Shown here: piece after piece, positions 16,615 to 23,983 of the stretch
How positions within the stretch are numbered: position 1 is the stretch's first letter
Layout: each line of letters starts with the position of its first letter
Source of the DNA: Sporosarcina cyprini
Lineage (GTDB): Bacteria > Bacillota > Bacilli > Bacillales_A > Planococcaceae
Assembly: GCF_022048975.1 (NCBI RefSeq)
Contig: NZ_JAKMHX010000017.1
Location: 88,001-152,000, forward strand
Direction of reading: 5' to 3'
Length of the DNA: 64,000 nt
The notes under the pieces: generated by a model
Told to the model about the DNA's origin: nothing
Database searches by the model: none
The model's input: the letters and a program-made list of their open reading frames with translations, nothing else
Position numbers and translations under genes: made by a program

Positions 16615-17148
16615 ATGTCAAAACAAGATTTTCCGAAAGTGGTCAGCATCCCGAATCCCTTATATCAATCATTAAAGGGACGCTATTTTGTGGGACAAAC
16701 TGAAACAATCCGTTTGGGAGAAGGAAAAAATGCATGGGGCGGCCTCCTCAATCCATCCGATTCCAACGTAGATCTATTTGTCAATGCCTTCACCATTACA
16801 AACCATTCCGACCAACCCATTGAAGCATTAATTTGGTTCAATCCCGGCCCGCTGCCAAACCGGATGAATTCCAAAAAAGTAACTCCAGCCAATACGGCAA
16901 TCCATCCGCTACCTATGCCGAAAGTACGGCTGGCCTTTGGAGAAATAGTAGGCCTGCCGAAGAGAGGCGTCAACGCGTTCAAACGGATCGTTCCACCTCA
17001 GAGCACATTAACGGCTGATGAAGATGGAAAATACATCTTTCCAGAAAGCGGATCGTTCGTCATTTTCTTGGTCTCTCCGACTAACGAGTTAATTGACGCA
17101 GAAGTGGCGTATGGCTGGTTTGAGAAGAGAGTTTGTAAAAAGTACTGA
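16615..17148 (+). CDS. DUF6143 family protein
   Basis: This 177-residue soluble protein matches, from memory, the DUF6143 family of spore-forming Firmicutes, which has no assigned function. Characteristic segments are YFVGQTETIRLGEGKNAWGGLLNP near residue 24 and VDLFVNAFTITN near residue 53; the predicted structure is mainly beta. ATG 16615 has AAGGAG seven bases upstream; an adjacent ATG at 16612 is equally in frame. It is a single gene, divergent from the ZIP gene and followed by a terminator. Confidence 0.65.
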   Translation: MSKQDFPKVVSIPNPLYQSLKGRYFVGQTETIRLGEGKNAWGGLLNPSDSNVDLFVNAFTITNHSDQPIEALIWFNPGPLPNRMNSKKVTPANTAIHPLPMPKVRLAFGEIVGLPKRGVNAFKRIVPPQSTLTADEDGKYIFPESGSFVIFLVSPTNELIDAEVAYGWFEKRVCKKY

Positions 17149-17177
17149 CCGAATCCATAGTTCGCTGCAAGTCGATT

Positions 17178-17213
17178 ACTCCCTCAAGTACAATCGCTTG
17201 AGGGAACTTTTTT
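17178..17213 (+). terminator. Terminator of the DUF6143 gene
   Basis: TCCCTCAAG (17180-17188) and CTTGAGGGA (17197-17205) form a perfect stem with an 8-base loop, followed by a run of T. Confidence 0.85.
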
Positions 17214-17233
17214 CTGTCTTGAACAGAAAACTA

Positions 17234-17710
17234 TTAGCTTATGCTCCTCATCTTTTCTACATATGCAAGGAAATTCGGATACGTCGAAATCCCTCTCAAC
17301 ATCTGTGCCGCTTCCCACAAGGGCAATACGGCTGCATCCTCCTTTTTGGAATACAGGAGGGTGTACGGCTCTTTAGATTGATCCATTCCATGAAGGACAG
17401 AAGAATATGTGGATACGGACTGAAATTCATACCAGTCAAAATCCTGATGATTATTAGTCCGAATCACTTCACCCACATACGCTCCGATCCGAACAACAAA
17501 ATTATCAAAGTGTTTGTCTAAAAGATCCGTTCCCCTTAATCTTTCCACATACATATCAATGATTCGGATGCTCTCAACCGAATAGTCCAGGTTTCTTTTC
17601 GTCAAATTCTCTTGATCCCAAGCATCTTCTGAAACATCCTGGAACATTAACTTCGAAATTTGTTTTAAATCATCTTTTACTAATTTATTTCTCCCGAAGA
17701 AAGTAAACAT
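17234..17710 (-). CDS. Hypothetical protein, 158 aa
   Basis: This soluble, charged protein is not confidently recognised. It begins MFTFFGRNKLVKDDLKQISKL behind AGGAG and contains FVVRIGAYVGEVIRTNNH near residue 72, a pattern faintly like DUF3806-type proteins. No signal peptide, membrane helix or catalytic motif is visible. It lies 16 bp downstream of the GNAT gene on the same strand, so the two are likely co-transcribed. Confidence 0.65.
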   Translation of the reverse strand: MFTFFGRNKLVKDDLKQISKLMFQDVSEDAWDQENLTKRNLDYSVESIRIIDMYVERLRGTDLLDKHFDNFVVRIGAYVGEVIRTNNHQDFDWYEFQSVSTYSSVLHGMDQSKEPYTLLYSKKEDAAVLPLWEAAQMLRGISTYPNFLAYVEKMRSIS

Positions 17711-17726
17711 AGTGGTTGGTCTCCTC

Positions 17727-18272
17727 TTAGGAATTCACTTGATACGCCATTTCTAGGCGCACTTCTTTTTTGGCAACATCCTCATTGGTGTAAGAAATCG
17801 TATTGAAGCCGACAACCCGAAAACCGTTCTTCAAATAAAATTGGATCGCAGGGTAATTAGAGGTCTGCGTTTCCAACACAACGGAGCGAACCCCTAATTC
17901 AACTGCCCGGTTTTTAGCTGTATTCATTAATTTTCTTCCAACCCCCTGCTGTTGGAACGCGGCATCGACATATAAATCGTGAATGAGCACTGTTTGATTC
18001 CAGTCCATTTCCTGAATCACCATAACCCCTGCCTCCGCTCCTTCCACTTCTGCCAGATAGACTTCAGAGCCTTCTTTATAATCCTCAAATAGCTCCTCTT
18101 CCATCTCTTTCACAAATGGCTGCTCAAAGGTTTCTTCCCGCAAGGTGAATGTCCACCCTTTGTCTATTTCATCGAAAACCACATCATAGTATCTCTCTGA
18201 CGTATATCGAAACATTACTTTTTTTCCTGCCGGATAATTTTCTTTGTAGATTTGTTGAATTGATATTGGCAT
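17727..18272 (-). CDS. GNAT family N-acetyltransferase
   Basis: This 181-residue acetyl-CoA-dependent acetyltransferase shows GNAT motif A (LIHDLYVDAAFQQQGVGRKLMNTA, residues 91-115, including the Q-x-x-G-V-G acetyl-CoA loop) and motif B (VVLETQTSNYPAIQFYLKNGFRVVGF). AAGGGG lies at proper distance from ATG 18272. The acceptor is unknown; small-molecule amines or ribosomal and other protein N-termini are all possible. It is followed closely by a hypothetical gene. Confidence 0.88.
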   Translation of the reverse strand: MPISIQQIYKENYPAGKKVMFRYTSERYYDVVFDEIDKGWTFTLREETFEQPFVKEMEEELFEDYKEGSEVYLAEVEGAEAGVMVIQEMDWNQTVLIHDLYVDAAFQQQGVGRKLMNTAKNRAVELGVRSVVLETQTSNYPAIQFYLKNGFRVVGFNTISYTNEDVAKKEVRLEMAYQVNS

Positions 18273-18360
18273 AATAATTTCCCCTTATGAAATGTATCGT
18301 TTCCTTACTATCCATAAATGAAAGCTTTCTTTAAATAAAATGAAAGCCATCAAATCAAAG

Positions 18361-19032
18361 CTATTTATTCCTCAGCACGTCTGCAAGTTCATATAAGGAA
18401 TGGGATTTTGTTATTTGATAATACCTTCCATCCTTTTGCAAGTATCCCTTATCGCAGAACTGGGATAACACATGCAATAAGTGACGGTAGGATACCCCTA
18501 AATAATCACAAACGGTTACATGTTTCTCCTTATAAATCCCTTCGTCAGCCGTTTGTAAAATAAAATCGGCAAGCCGGTTTTCAAGTGGAAAGGCCAGACT
18601 ATGAGAATACCTCGTCGCCATAAGTGTTGCTTTCACACTTAGAAACTTGGCTAATTCACGGAGGAATTTTGCATCTCCCATCAATTCTGTCCGACAATGA
18701 CGAATGGGTAGAGCAAAACAAATGGTCTTTGTTAACGCTTGAATTCCTTTTGTATAGTACACCTCATTTAATAATTCCATTTCTCCAATGTAATCATTGG
18801 CATTAATAAAATTTAGTAACGAAACTTTCCCATTGTGGTGAGTGACATAAATCTTGCCCTTCCCCTCAATCACATAAAATAAGAAATCGGATCTCGATCC
18901 CTCTTGGATAATCCACTCATCCCGTTGATACTCGTGTACCTCCATCATCTCTTCAACGGGAATAGAGAATAAATGTAAAATAGAATGCTTCCTCATGTAC
19001 AATTGTTTTTTCTCGCCTTGATAGATTTCCAT
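18361..19032 (-). CDS. YeiL-like Crp/Fnr family regulator
   Basis: This 223-residue regulator has an N-terminal cyclic-nucleotide-binding-like beta barrel (residues 25-115, with WIIQEGSRSDFLFYVIEGKGKIY), a dimerisation helix and a C-terminal winged helix (VTVCDYLGVSYRHLLHVLSQF). Overall it resembles E. coli YeiL. No N-terminal Cys cluster for an Fe-S centre is seen. GAGGTGG precedes ATG 19032 by a few bases. It is divergent from an MFS transporter with a perfect palindrome between, so it probably controls that gene and itself. Confidence 0.82.
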   Translation of the reverse strand: MEIYQGEKKQLYMRKHSILHLFSIPVEEMMEVHEYQRDEWIIQEGSRSDFLFYVIEGKGKIYVTHHNGKVSLLNFINANDYIGEMELLNEVYYTKGIQALTKTICFALPIRHCRTELMGDAKFLRELAKFLSVKATLMATRYSHSLAFPLENRLADFILQTADEGIYKEKHVTVCDYLGVSYRHLLHVLSQFCDKGYLQKDGRYYQITKSHSLYELADVLRNK

Positions 19033-19047
19033 CTTCCACCTCAAAAC

Positions 19048-19061
19048 ATGAGATATCTCAT
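19048..19061. promoter_or_regulatory. 14-bp perfect palindrome in divergent promoter region
   Basis: ATGAGATATCTCAT lies 16 bp before the YeiL-like start and 50 bp before the MFS start. It is the only perfect dyad in this 79-bp gap and resembles a Crp/Fnr-family site in having short half-sites (TGAGA/TCTCA). Confidence 0.5.
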
Positions 19062-19111
19062 ATTATTCCCTCGTCATTCCATGATACCATGCAATCATCG
19101 GAGGGAATAAC

Positions 19112-20281
19112 ATGAACACACATCGTTGGATGAGTATGCAGTTTTTTTGTTTTTTTATAACATGGGGCGTTTTTCTGCCTTATTGGACGGGGTGGCTGAC
19201 TCATGCCAAAGGGCTTACAGTTCCCCAAGCGAGCTTAATCATGAGCTTTGGGCTCATTGCAAGAGGCCTTTCCACTTTAGTTGCTTTCCCTTATTTATCA
19301 GGGAAATTCAGTAGTAAAGCTTTATTACATGGAGCAGGAATTGGTACACTGATTGCTATTCTGTTTTACATTCCATCCAGTTCCTTTAGCAGTTTGCTTA
19401 TCGTCACGTTAGCATTCCAATTTCTTTATCCAGCCATGATGCCTGCTCTGGACAGTGCTGCTGGCCTTCTCGTACAAAGTAACCAACTACGAGATTACGG
19501 GAAAAGCCGTCAATGGGGCTCCATTGGTTTCATATTAGCCGGCATAATTCTTTCTATTTTCACAGCGATGCTTGGAGATCACGTGATTTTATGGGCGTTT
19601 TTACTTGGCATCGTCGTATTCGTTAGTCTTGGTTTTCTACGTGCTCCTGACATTCTAGCTACAAAACCACCAGTAGATCTGGAACAAAAAGGAGGCATAT
19701 TAAAATTATTCCGTATCAAACACTTCGGTTTGGTACTTAGTACCGTCATTCTACTGCAAGCAGCTCATGCGTCTTATTACAATTATGGCTATCTCTTTTT
19801 GCAAGAAATCCATGCACCTAAATATTTAATCGGTGTTATTATTAACATTTCCGTGTTGGCGGAAATCATCTTTTTTGCCAACGCAGACCGCAGATTTAAT
19901 AAATTTTCAGTAGGGTCGTTGCTAGCAATAGCAGCACTAGGTTCTACCTTACGATGGATCTTACTGTTCGCGTTTCCGAACGTCATTGTTTTCTCGATCG
20001 CTCAAACGTTGCATGCGTTCTCGTTTGCTATGGCGCATTATGCGTTTATGAAATACTTAATAAAGCACATTTCACCTGTCCAAATTCCGAAAGCACAAGG
20101 CGTTTATTCAGCACTCGCTCTTAGCTGGAGCACTGCTATATTTACGATTTTCGGCGGCTTCTTATACGAAATCGAGCCTCGATATGCCTTTATCGGCATG
20201 ATTGCTTCTACCATCCCAGCGATGATACTGGCGCTTGTCTATCGGAAACTGGATGTTAAAAAGGAAGGCATGATTAAATAG
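19112..20281 (+). CDS. MFS transporter (MFS_1-like, HcaT/YwbF type)
   Basis: This 389-residue protein has 12 predicted membrane helices and the arrangement of the MFS_1-like group, which includes 3-phenylpropionate permease HcaT and B. subtilis YwbF. Seen are the N-terminal WGVFLPYWTGWL, the loop-2/3 basic segment and DSAAGLLVQSNQLRDYGKSRQWGSIGF around residues 111-137, a conserved feature of this subgroup. GGAGGG precedes ATG 19112. The divergent YeiL-like regulator likely controls it. The substrate cannot be inferred. Confidence 0.88.
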   Translation: MNTHRWMSMQFFCFFITWGVFLPYWTGWLTHAKGLTVPQASLIMSFGLIARGLSTLVAFPYLSGKFSSKALLHGAGIGTLIAILFYIPSSSFSSLLIVTLAFQFLYPAMMPALDSAAGLLVQSNQLRDYGKSRQWGSIGFILAGIILSIFTAMLGDHVILWAFLLGIVVFVSLGFLRAPDILATKPPVDLEQKGGILKLFRIKHFGLVLSTVILLQAAHASYYNYGYLFLQEIHAPKYLIGVIINISVLAEIIFFANADRRFNKFSVGSLLAIAALGSTLRWILLFAFPNVIVFSIAQTLHAFSFAMAHYAFMKYLIKHISPVQIPKAQGVYSALALSWSTAIFTIFGGFLYEIEPRYAFIGMIASTIPAMILALVYRKLDVKKEGMIK

Positions 20282-20308
20282 AATTCTTTCTTTGATCATC
20301 ATAAAAAT

Positions 20309-20345
20309 AAGGCATTAGATTTGTTCATCTAATGCCTCTTCCTTT
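20309..20345 (+). terminator. Terminator of the MFS gene
   Basis: GGCATTAGAT and ATCTAATGCC pair perfectly around a 6-base loop (20311-20336), followed by a T-rich tail. Beyond it, 20346-20480 contains an apparent minus-strand coding remnant without a usable start codon. Confidence 0.8.
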
Positions 20346-20576
20346 GAGTACCATTCCTCATATCATATTCCGCAAAAACTCGCTTTAATCCCAGATTGTT
20401 AAATGCTAAATCAAGTATCAATTTCCCCGCTTCATCATATAGCCCTACGATGGTTAAGCTAATATGGGCTGATCACTCCTCCTGCAAGAAAGCCTTGGAA
20501 TTCATAGCAATTGCAAGTATAGCGCCAACTAGCAATGCTGCATATGTATAATAAAAACAAGATTGGCGTGAATCGC

Positions 20577-21038
20577 ATGAATAAGTTTAACCCCTCCAAG
20601 TTATCTGTTGAATTCAGGAATGGCGTAACGGCTGCAGGCCCAGTTATTCCTCGATTGTACACATTAACTCACTCTGATTTCACAGGAGAACTGTTTTTAA
20701 CAATTGGAACCCACTATGCTTGGGATAAAGTGAACCCGAACATGAGAGATGAAGTATTAGGTGAATGGAAAACAAATGGGCATAGTTTGTACTACAACGT
20801 TTTCGTTTTTATTGATGGAGCATACCCTAGCCTTTCCACCTCAGCCATACGTAATGAAGTATTCCGTCGCGAATTGCCCCTTGCCTTAACCGCCATTCGA
20901 TATGGGGATCGATTTTTCTTCAATCTTCATCCCTATCTAGATGACGCTCCAATCATCGTTAATTTTATCTCCATTTACCCGCAGTTTGCTGCTCGAGAGA
21001 GTTGGGGTAGTTTTAACCGTTATTCGAAATCAGTTTGA
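20577..21038 (+). CDS. Staygreen family protein
   Basis: This 153-residue protein matches, from memory, the staygreen family, known in plants as the Mg-dechelatase that starts chlorophyll breakdown and found in some bacteria with no photosynthesis. Diagnostic segments are FNPSKLSVEFRNGVT at the N-terminus, YTLTHSDFTGELFLTIG, and FRRELPLALTAIRYGDRFFF near residue 105. ATG 20577 matches the family N-terminus although the ribosome site is weak. Neighbours give no pathway clue. In bacteria such proteins may act on other porphyrins; this is inference. Confidence 0.8.
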   Translation: MNKFNPSKLSVEFRNGVTAAGPVIPRLYTLTHSDFTGELFLTIGTHYAWDKVNPNMRDEVLGEWKTNGHSLYYNVFVFIDGAYPSLSTSAIRNEVFRRELPLALTAIRYGDRFFFNLHPYLDDAPIIVNFISIYPQFAARESWGSFNRYSKSV

Positions 21039-21201
21039 TTAAAATGCGTTTTAAAGTTCTAATTTAGAGCCAATGAAGCCAAATGAGCAAGATGTAAGCT
21101 CTCAAAAACATCGATTCAAAAATACTGGGAGCAATGTTGATGATGCCTTACAAACCCATCATTAAATCTCTAAAAAACAAAATGCTACTATTTTACTAAA
21201 C

Positions 21202-21231
21202 TTGTTGTTACCTCACCTAAAGTGTTAAAAT
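21202..21231 (+). promoter_or_regulatory. Promoter of the AT-rich orphan gene
   Basis: TTGTTG (21202-21207) and TAAAAT (21226-21231) are 18 bp apart and lie 45 bp before the start. The remaining 21039-21201 shows nothing I can name. Confidence 0.45.
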
Positions 21232-21276
21232 ATTTATATTACTAAAATATACTGAGAGAAGTTAAGGAGATTACAA

Positions 21277-23037
21277 ATGATCGAAAGACTATCTTTAGGA
21301 GAAACTGCATATTTCTATCACATAAATACGCGCCTTTCAAATACATTTATTAACAAATTATTTATAAATATTTCAAAGGGAAAATTTGGGCGTCCAACAA
21401 AAATAGTTAATGAGCCCTATTCAATTAATAATAAAGATATTTTATATTCTCTTTGTATATTTAAATATAAAGGAAAACCTAATTTCTTAGATGAAACGGG
21501 AAGTGAAGAAGAAATAAAATATGCTTATTTATTATTGATTCAATACTCAAACATGTTAATAATAAATAAAAAAAATATAAGTGGTCTTAACACATTACTA
21601 AAAGACTTTATTACAGACGTCGATTATACGACAATCTCACGTTTATTTCTAAGTGATAGCTCATCCTTTGAGAAGTTGTCCATGTTAAACATGGATATTA
21701 ATAGTAATTCTATAAGAAAAAGAAATATGGAAGCAAACGATTTACGTACCTCATTTTCATCTATTTATTCTAGTAAATATATTATAAATAATATACGTAT
21801 AAAGGATAATAATAGTAGAATCTCCTTGGCATTAAATACCTCAAAAATTAACCGGTTAGGTAAAAAAGTTTCTATAGAAGAGTACTTTAAATGGTCTATT
21901 GAAGTTGTTGACAGGGTTGAGTCATTTGAATTATCAGAATCCTATCTAGATAACTTTGCTTTGCCGGTAAACAGCCACGAGATTTTGCAAGGATTAAAAC
22001 CTGCTTCAATTTTGTTCCTTTTTAACGAATTGATAGATGATTTTGAAAAGGGACTGATAGAAGACGTTGTTTATTCCTTTAACCAAAAAGAAATACACAT
22101 AGATCTTCATAAATACCTGGAAAATTTCAATTCTTATTGCGATTTAGAATTAGAATCTTCACGGTCTAGTTATCAAAAAATTAAAAACACTTTAGATAAA
22201 AACCTAAAACTCAGGAAAAATAAAACATCATTGACTATAAGCTCCCACAAATTAAAAAATATTATCCTTAAATACCAATCTAAAGATATGAATCTTGTGG
22301 AATATATTAACAAGCACCAAAATTTTATAGTAACTTTCTCAGATATAGAGTATGTGTACACTAACAAAAAGTTGTTTAGAGATACAAAACTATTAGGGAG
22401 TCTAGATATCTTTTTAAACGTTCTAGAGCCCTATGATTCATTAAATTCAATTACTTCTGAGAAGGGAAATTACACATCTACTTCTACATCCTTTGACTCA
22501 AATTCACTCTTCTTTTTTATTGAAAACACACTTGCAACAGATGTAGATTACTTATTCTGTGATGATTTAGGAAATGAATTTGCAGATTTTATATCTATAA
22601 AAAATTTAGAAAGTATATGTTTTTATCATGCAAAGAATGGGAGTTCTCAGCTTTCCGCATCCGATTTTCAAGTAGTTCTTGGACAAGCACTTAAAAATAT
22701 AGGTAATATGAATACGTCAACTACGGATTTGCAACGTAAGCTATCAAGATGGAAGAACAATATTAAGGATACTAATATATCGTTAAAAAGAGTTGGTGAT
22801 TCAGTCGAAAAAGGTGGGGATCTCTTCATTAAGACAATTAATTCACCAAACTCTATTAAAGAAATTTATATCGTGGTAAATTTCCTATCTAAGAGCAGTT
22901 TAGAAAAAGGACTAATTAACCTTAAGCAAGGTAATTCTTGTCCCAACCAAATTATTCAGATATTGTGGTTACTTTCTTCCTTTATTTCTACATGTAAAGA
23001 ATTGGGTATAGTTGCTCGTATAAGCTGTCTACCATAA
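21277..23037 (+). CDS. AT-rich orphan gene, 586 aa, unknown function
   Basis: I do not recognise the family. The gene is a full frame with AAGGAG seven bases before ATG 21277, its own promoter and a terminator directly after the stop. It is strikingly richer in A and T, with many ATA, AAT and TTA codons, than all neighbours, indicating recent transfer. No signal peptide or membrane helix is seen. The C-terminal third looks domain-like: CDDLGNEFADF (428-438), then ICFYHAK (447-453), LGQALKNIG, and a hydrophobic IIQILWLLSSFISTC near 560. The D437...H451-x-K453 spacing resembles a degenerate PD-(D/E)xK nuclease core. A defence role is a hypothesis only. Confidence 0.75.
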   Translation: MIERLSLGETAYFYHINTRLSNTFINKLFINISKGKFGRPTKIVNEPYSINNKDILYSLCIFKYKGKPNFLDETGSEEEIKYAYLLLIQYSNMLIINKKNISGLNTLLKDFITDVDYTTISRLFLSDSSSFEKLSMLNMDINSNSIRKRNMEANDLRTSFSSIYSSKYIINNIRIKDNNSRISLALNTSKINRLGKKVSIEEYFKWSIEVVDRVESFELSESYLDNFALPVNSHEILQGLKPASILFLFNELIDDFEKGLIEDVVYSFNQKEIHIDLHKYLENFNSYCDLELESSRSSYQKIKNTLDKNLKLRKNKTSLTISSHKLKNIILKYQSKDMNLVEYINKHQNFIVTFSDIEYVYTNKKLFRDTKLLGSLDIFLNVLEPYDSLNSITSEKGNYTSTSTSFDSNSLFFFIENTLATDVDYLFCDDLGNEFADFISIKNLESICFYHAKNGSSQLSASDFQVVLGQALKNIGNMNTSTTDLQRKLSRWKNNIKDTNISLKRVGDSVEKGGDLFIKTINSPNSIKEIYIVVNFLSKSSLEKGLINLKQGNSCPNQIIQILWLLSSFISTCKELGIVARISCLP

Positions 23038-23078
23038 TAAAAAGTGCGGATATTTTATAAACTCCGCACTTTTTATTA
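23037..23078. terminator. Bidirectional terminator
   Basis: AAAAAGTGCGGA (23039-23050) and TCCGCACTTTTT (23063-23074) form a perfect 12-bp stem with A and T runs on both sides, serving the orphan gene and the convergent rlmH. Confidence 0.88.
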
Positions 23079-23089
23079 TGTAACCTCAC

Positions 23090-23569
23090 TTACTTATGAT
23101 AAGGTTCCCCCCGCATAATCCGAAACCCACGATACACCTGCTCCAACAGCACCAGCTTCATTAACTGATGCGGAAAGGTCATCTTCGAAAACGACAGCAA
23201 TTCATCCGCCCGTTTCAATACATCGCTATGTAATCCTAAAGATCCGCCAATGACAAACACGACTTTGCTCCGGCCGTAGGTCATTAACGACTCGAGTCCT
23301 GCTGCTAGCTCTTCGCTCGTTTTCATCTTCCCTTCAATTGCAAGTGCAATGACATAGGCATCCGCCCCGATTTTAGCTAAAATCCGGTCGGCTTCCTTTT
23401 TCTTGACGATTTCCATGTCGGCGTCGCTTAGGGATTCGGGTGCTTTTTCGTCGGCGACTTCGACGAGGTCAATTTTGGCGTAGGCTCCGAGCCGTTTGGC
23501 GTATTCGTCGATTCCCATTTTTAAATATTTTTCTTTTAGTTTTCCTACTGACACAATTGTAATATTCAC
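23090..23569 (-). CDS. rlmH: 23S rRNA (pseudouridine-1915-N3)-methyltransferase RlmH
   Basis: This 159-residue SPOUT methyltransferase modifies pseudouridine 1915 in helix 69 of 23S rRNA. The length is exactly that of the family, and the trefoil-knot SAM site [14 protein letters not shown] and C-terminal [30 protein letters not shown] tail are intact. It starts at GTG 23569 behind AAGGGTGG. As in B. subtilis (yydA), it follows the small CxxH/CxxC gene and closes the wal region. Its upstream region is packed with DnaA boxes, which may influence its expression. Confidence 0.97.
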   Translation of the reverse strand: MNITIVSVGKLKEKYLKMGIDEYAKRLGAYAKIDLVEVADEKAPESLSDADMEIVKKKEADRILAKIGADAYVIALAIEGKMKTSEELAAGLESLMTYGRSKVVFVIGGSLGLHSDVLKRADELLSFSKMTFPHQLMKLVLLEQVYRGFRIMRGEPYHK

Positions 23570-23648
23570 AGGTTGTCCACCCTTTTCAAAAAGTTATTCA
23601 CAATACTTATGCACATATCCACAGAACTTATCTACATCTTGTGCCCGA

Positions 23649-23813
23649 TTATTCGTTCGCCACAAGATAGGAAGCGGGTGTGTCACAGTACTCGCATTTT
23701 GTGGATAACTTTTCGTTCTCTTGCACCTTTTCCATGATCGGAAATGTTTCCTCCTGCGCAACAAATACGTCGAGTGCTTGATTTATATGTGTTTCGCAAC
23801 TATAAATTTTCAT
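23649..23813 (-). CDS. CxxH/CxxC protein (YyzF-like)
   Basis: This 54-residue protein matches the CxxH/CxxC family of Bacillales. It starts MKIYSCETHINQALD, giving the CxxH, and ends with CEYCDTPASYLV, giving the CxxC; together these could form a zinc knuckle. ATG 23813 has AAAGGA eight bases upstream. It is the counterpart of B. subtilis yyzF, located between htrA and rlmH. Its function is unknown. A DnaA box lies within the gene and others flank it. Confidence 0.85.
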   Translation of the reverse strand: MKIYSCETHINQALDVFVAQEETFPIMEKVQENEKLSTKCEYCDTPASYLVANE

Positions 23814-23895
23814 TTGTCTCATCCTTTCGCTCTTCTTTATTTTACACATAGTTATGCACAAAATCAGTAAACTATCCACATTGTTGAAAAACGGC

Positions 23896-23940
23896 TAAAA
23901 AAATAGGCAGGAATAGCCGATGTTTCAGCTTCCCTGCCTG
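23896..23940 (-). terminator. Terminator of htrA
   Basis: On the minus strand AGGCAGGGAAGC pairs with GCTATTCCTGCCT with a small bulge, followed by a run of seven T. Confidence 0.78.
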
Positions 23941-23983
23941 TTGTGGATAAGCTTTCGTTACGTCTCTTGTAATGAGTGTAACA

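Larger units (their letters stand above)
23562..23950. promoter_or_regulatory. DnaA-box cluster at the rlmH/CxxH-CxxC locus
   Basis: Perfect boxes TGTGGATAA occur at 23700 and 23942. TTATNCACA variants occur at 23594, 23607 and 23852. One-mismatch boxes lie at 23562, 23615, 23628 and 23872. B. subtilis is known to bind DnaA at the equivalent yyzF-yydA site outside oriC. Confidence 0.75.
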
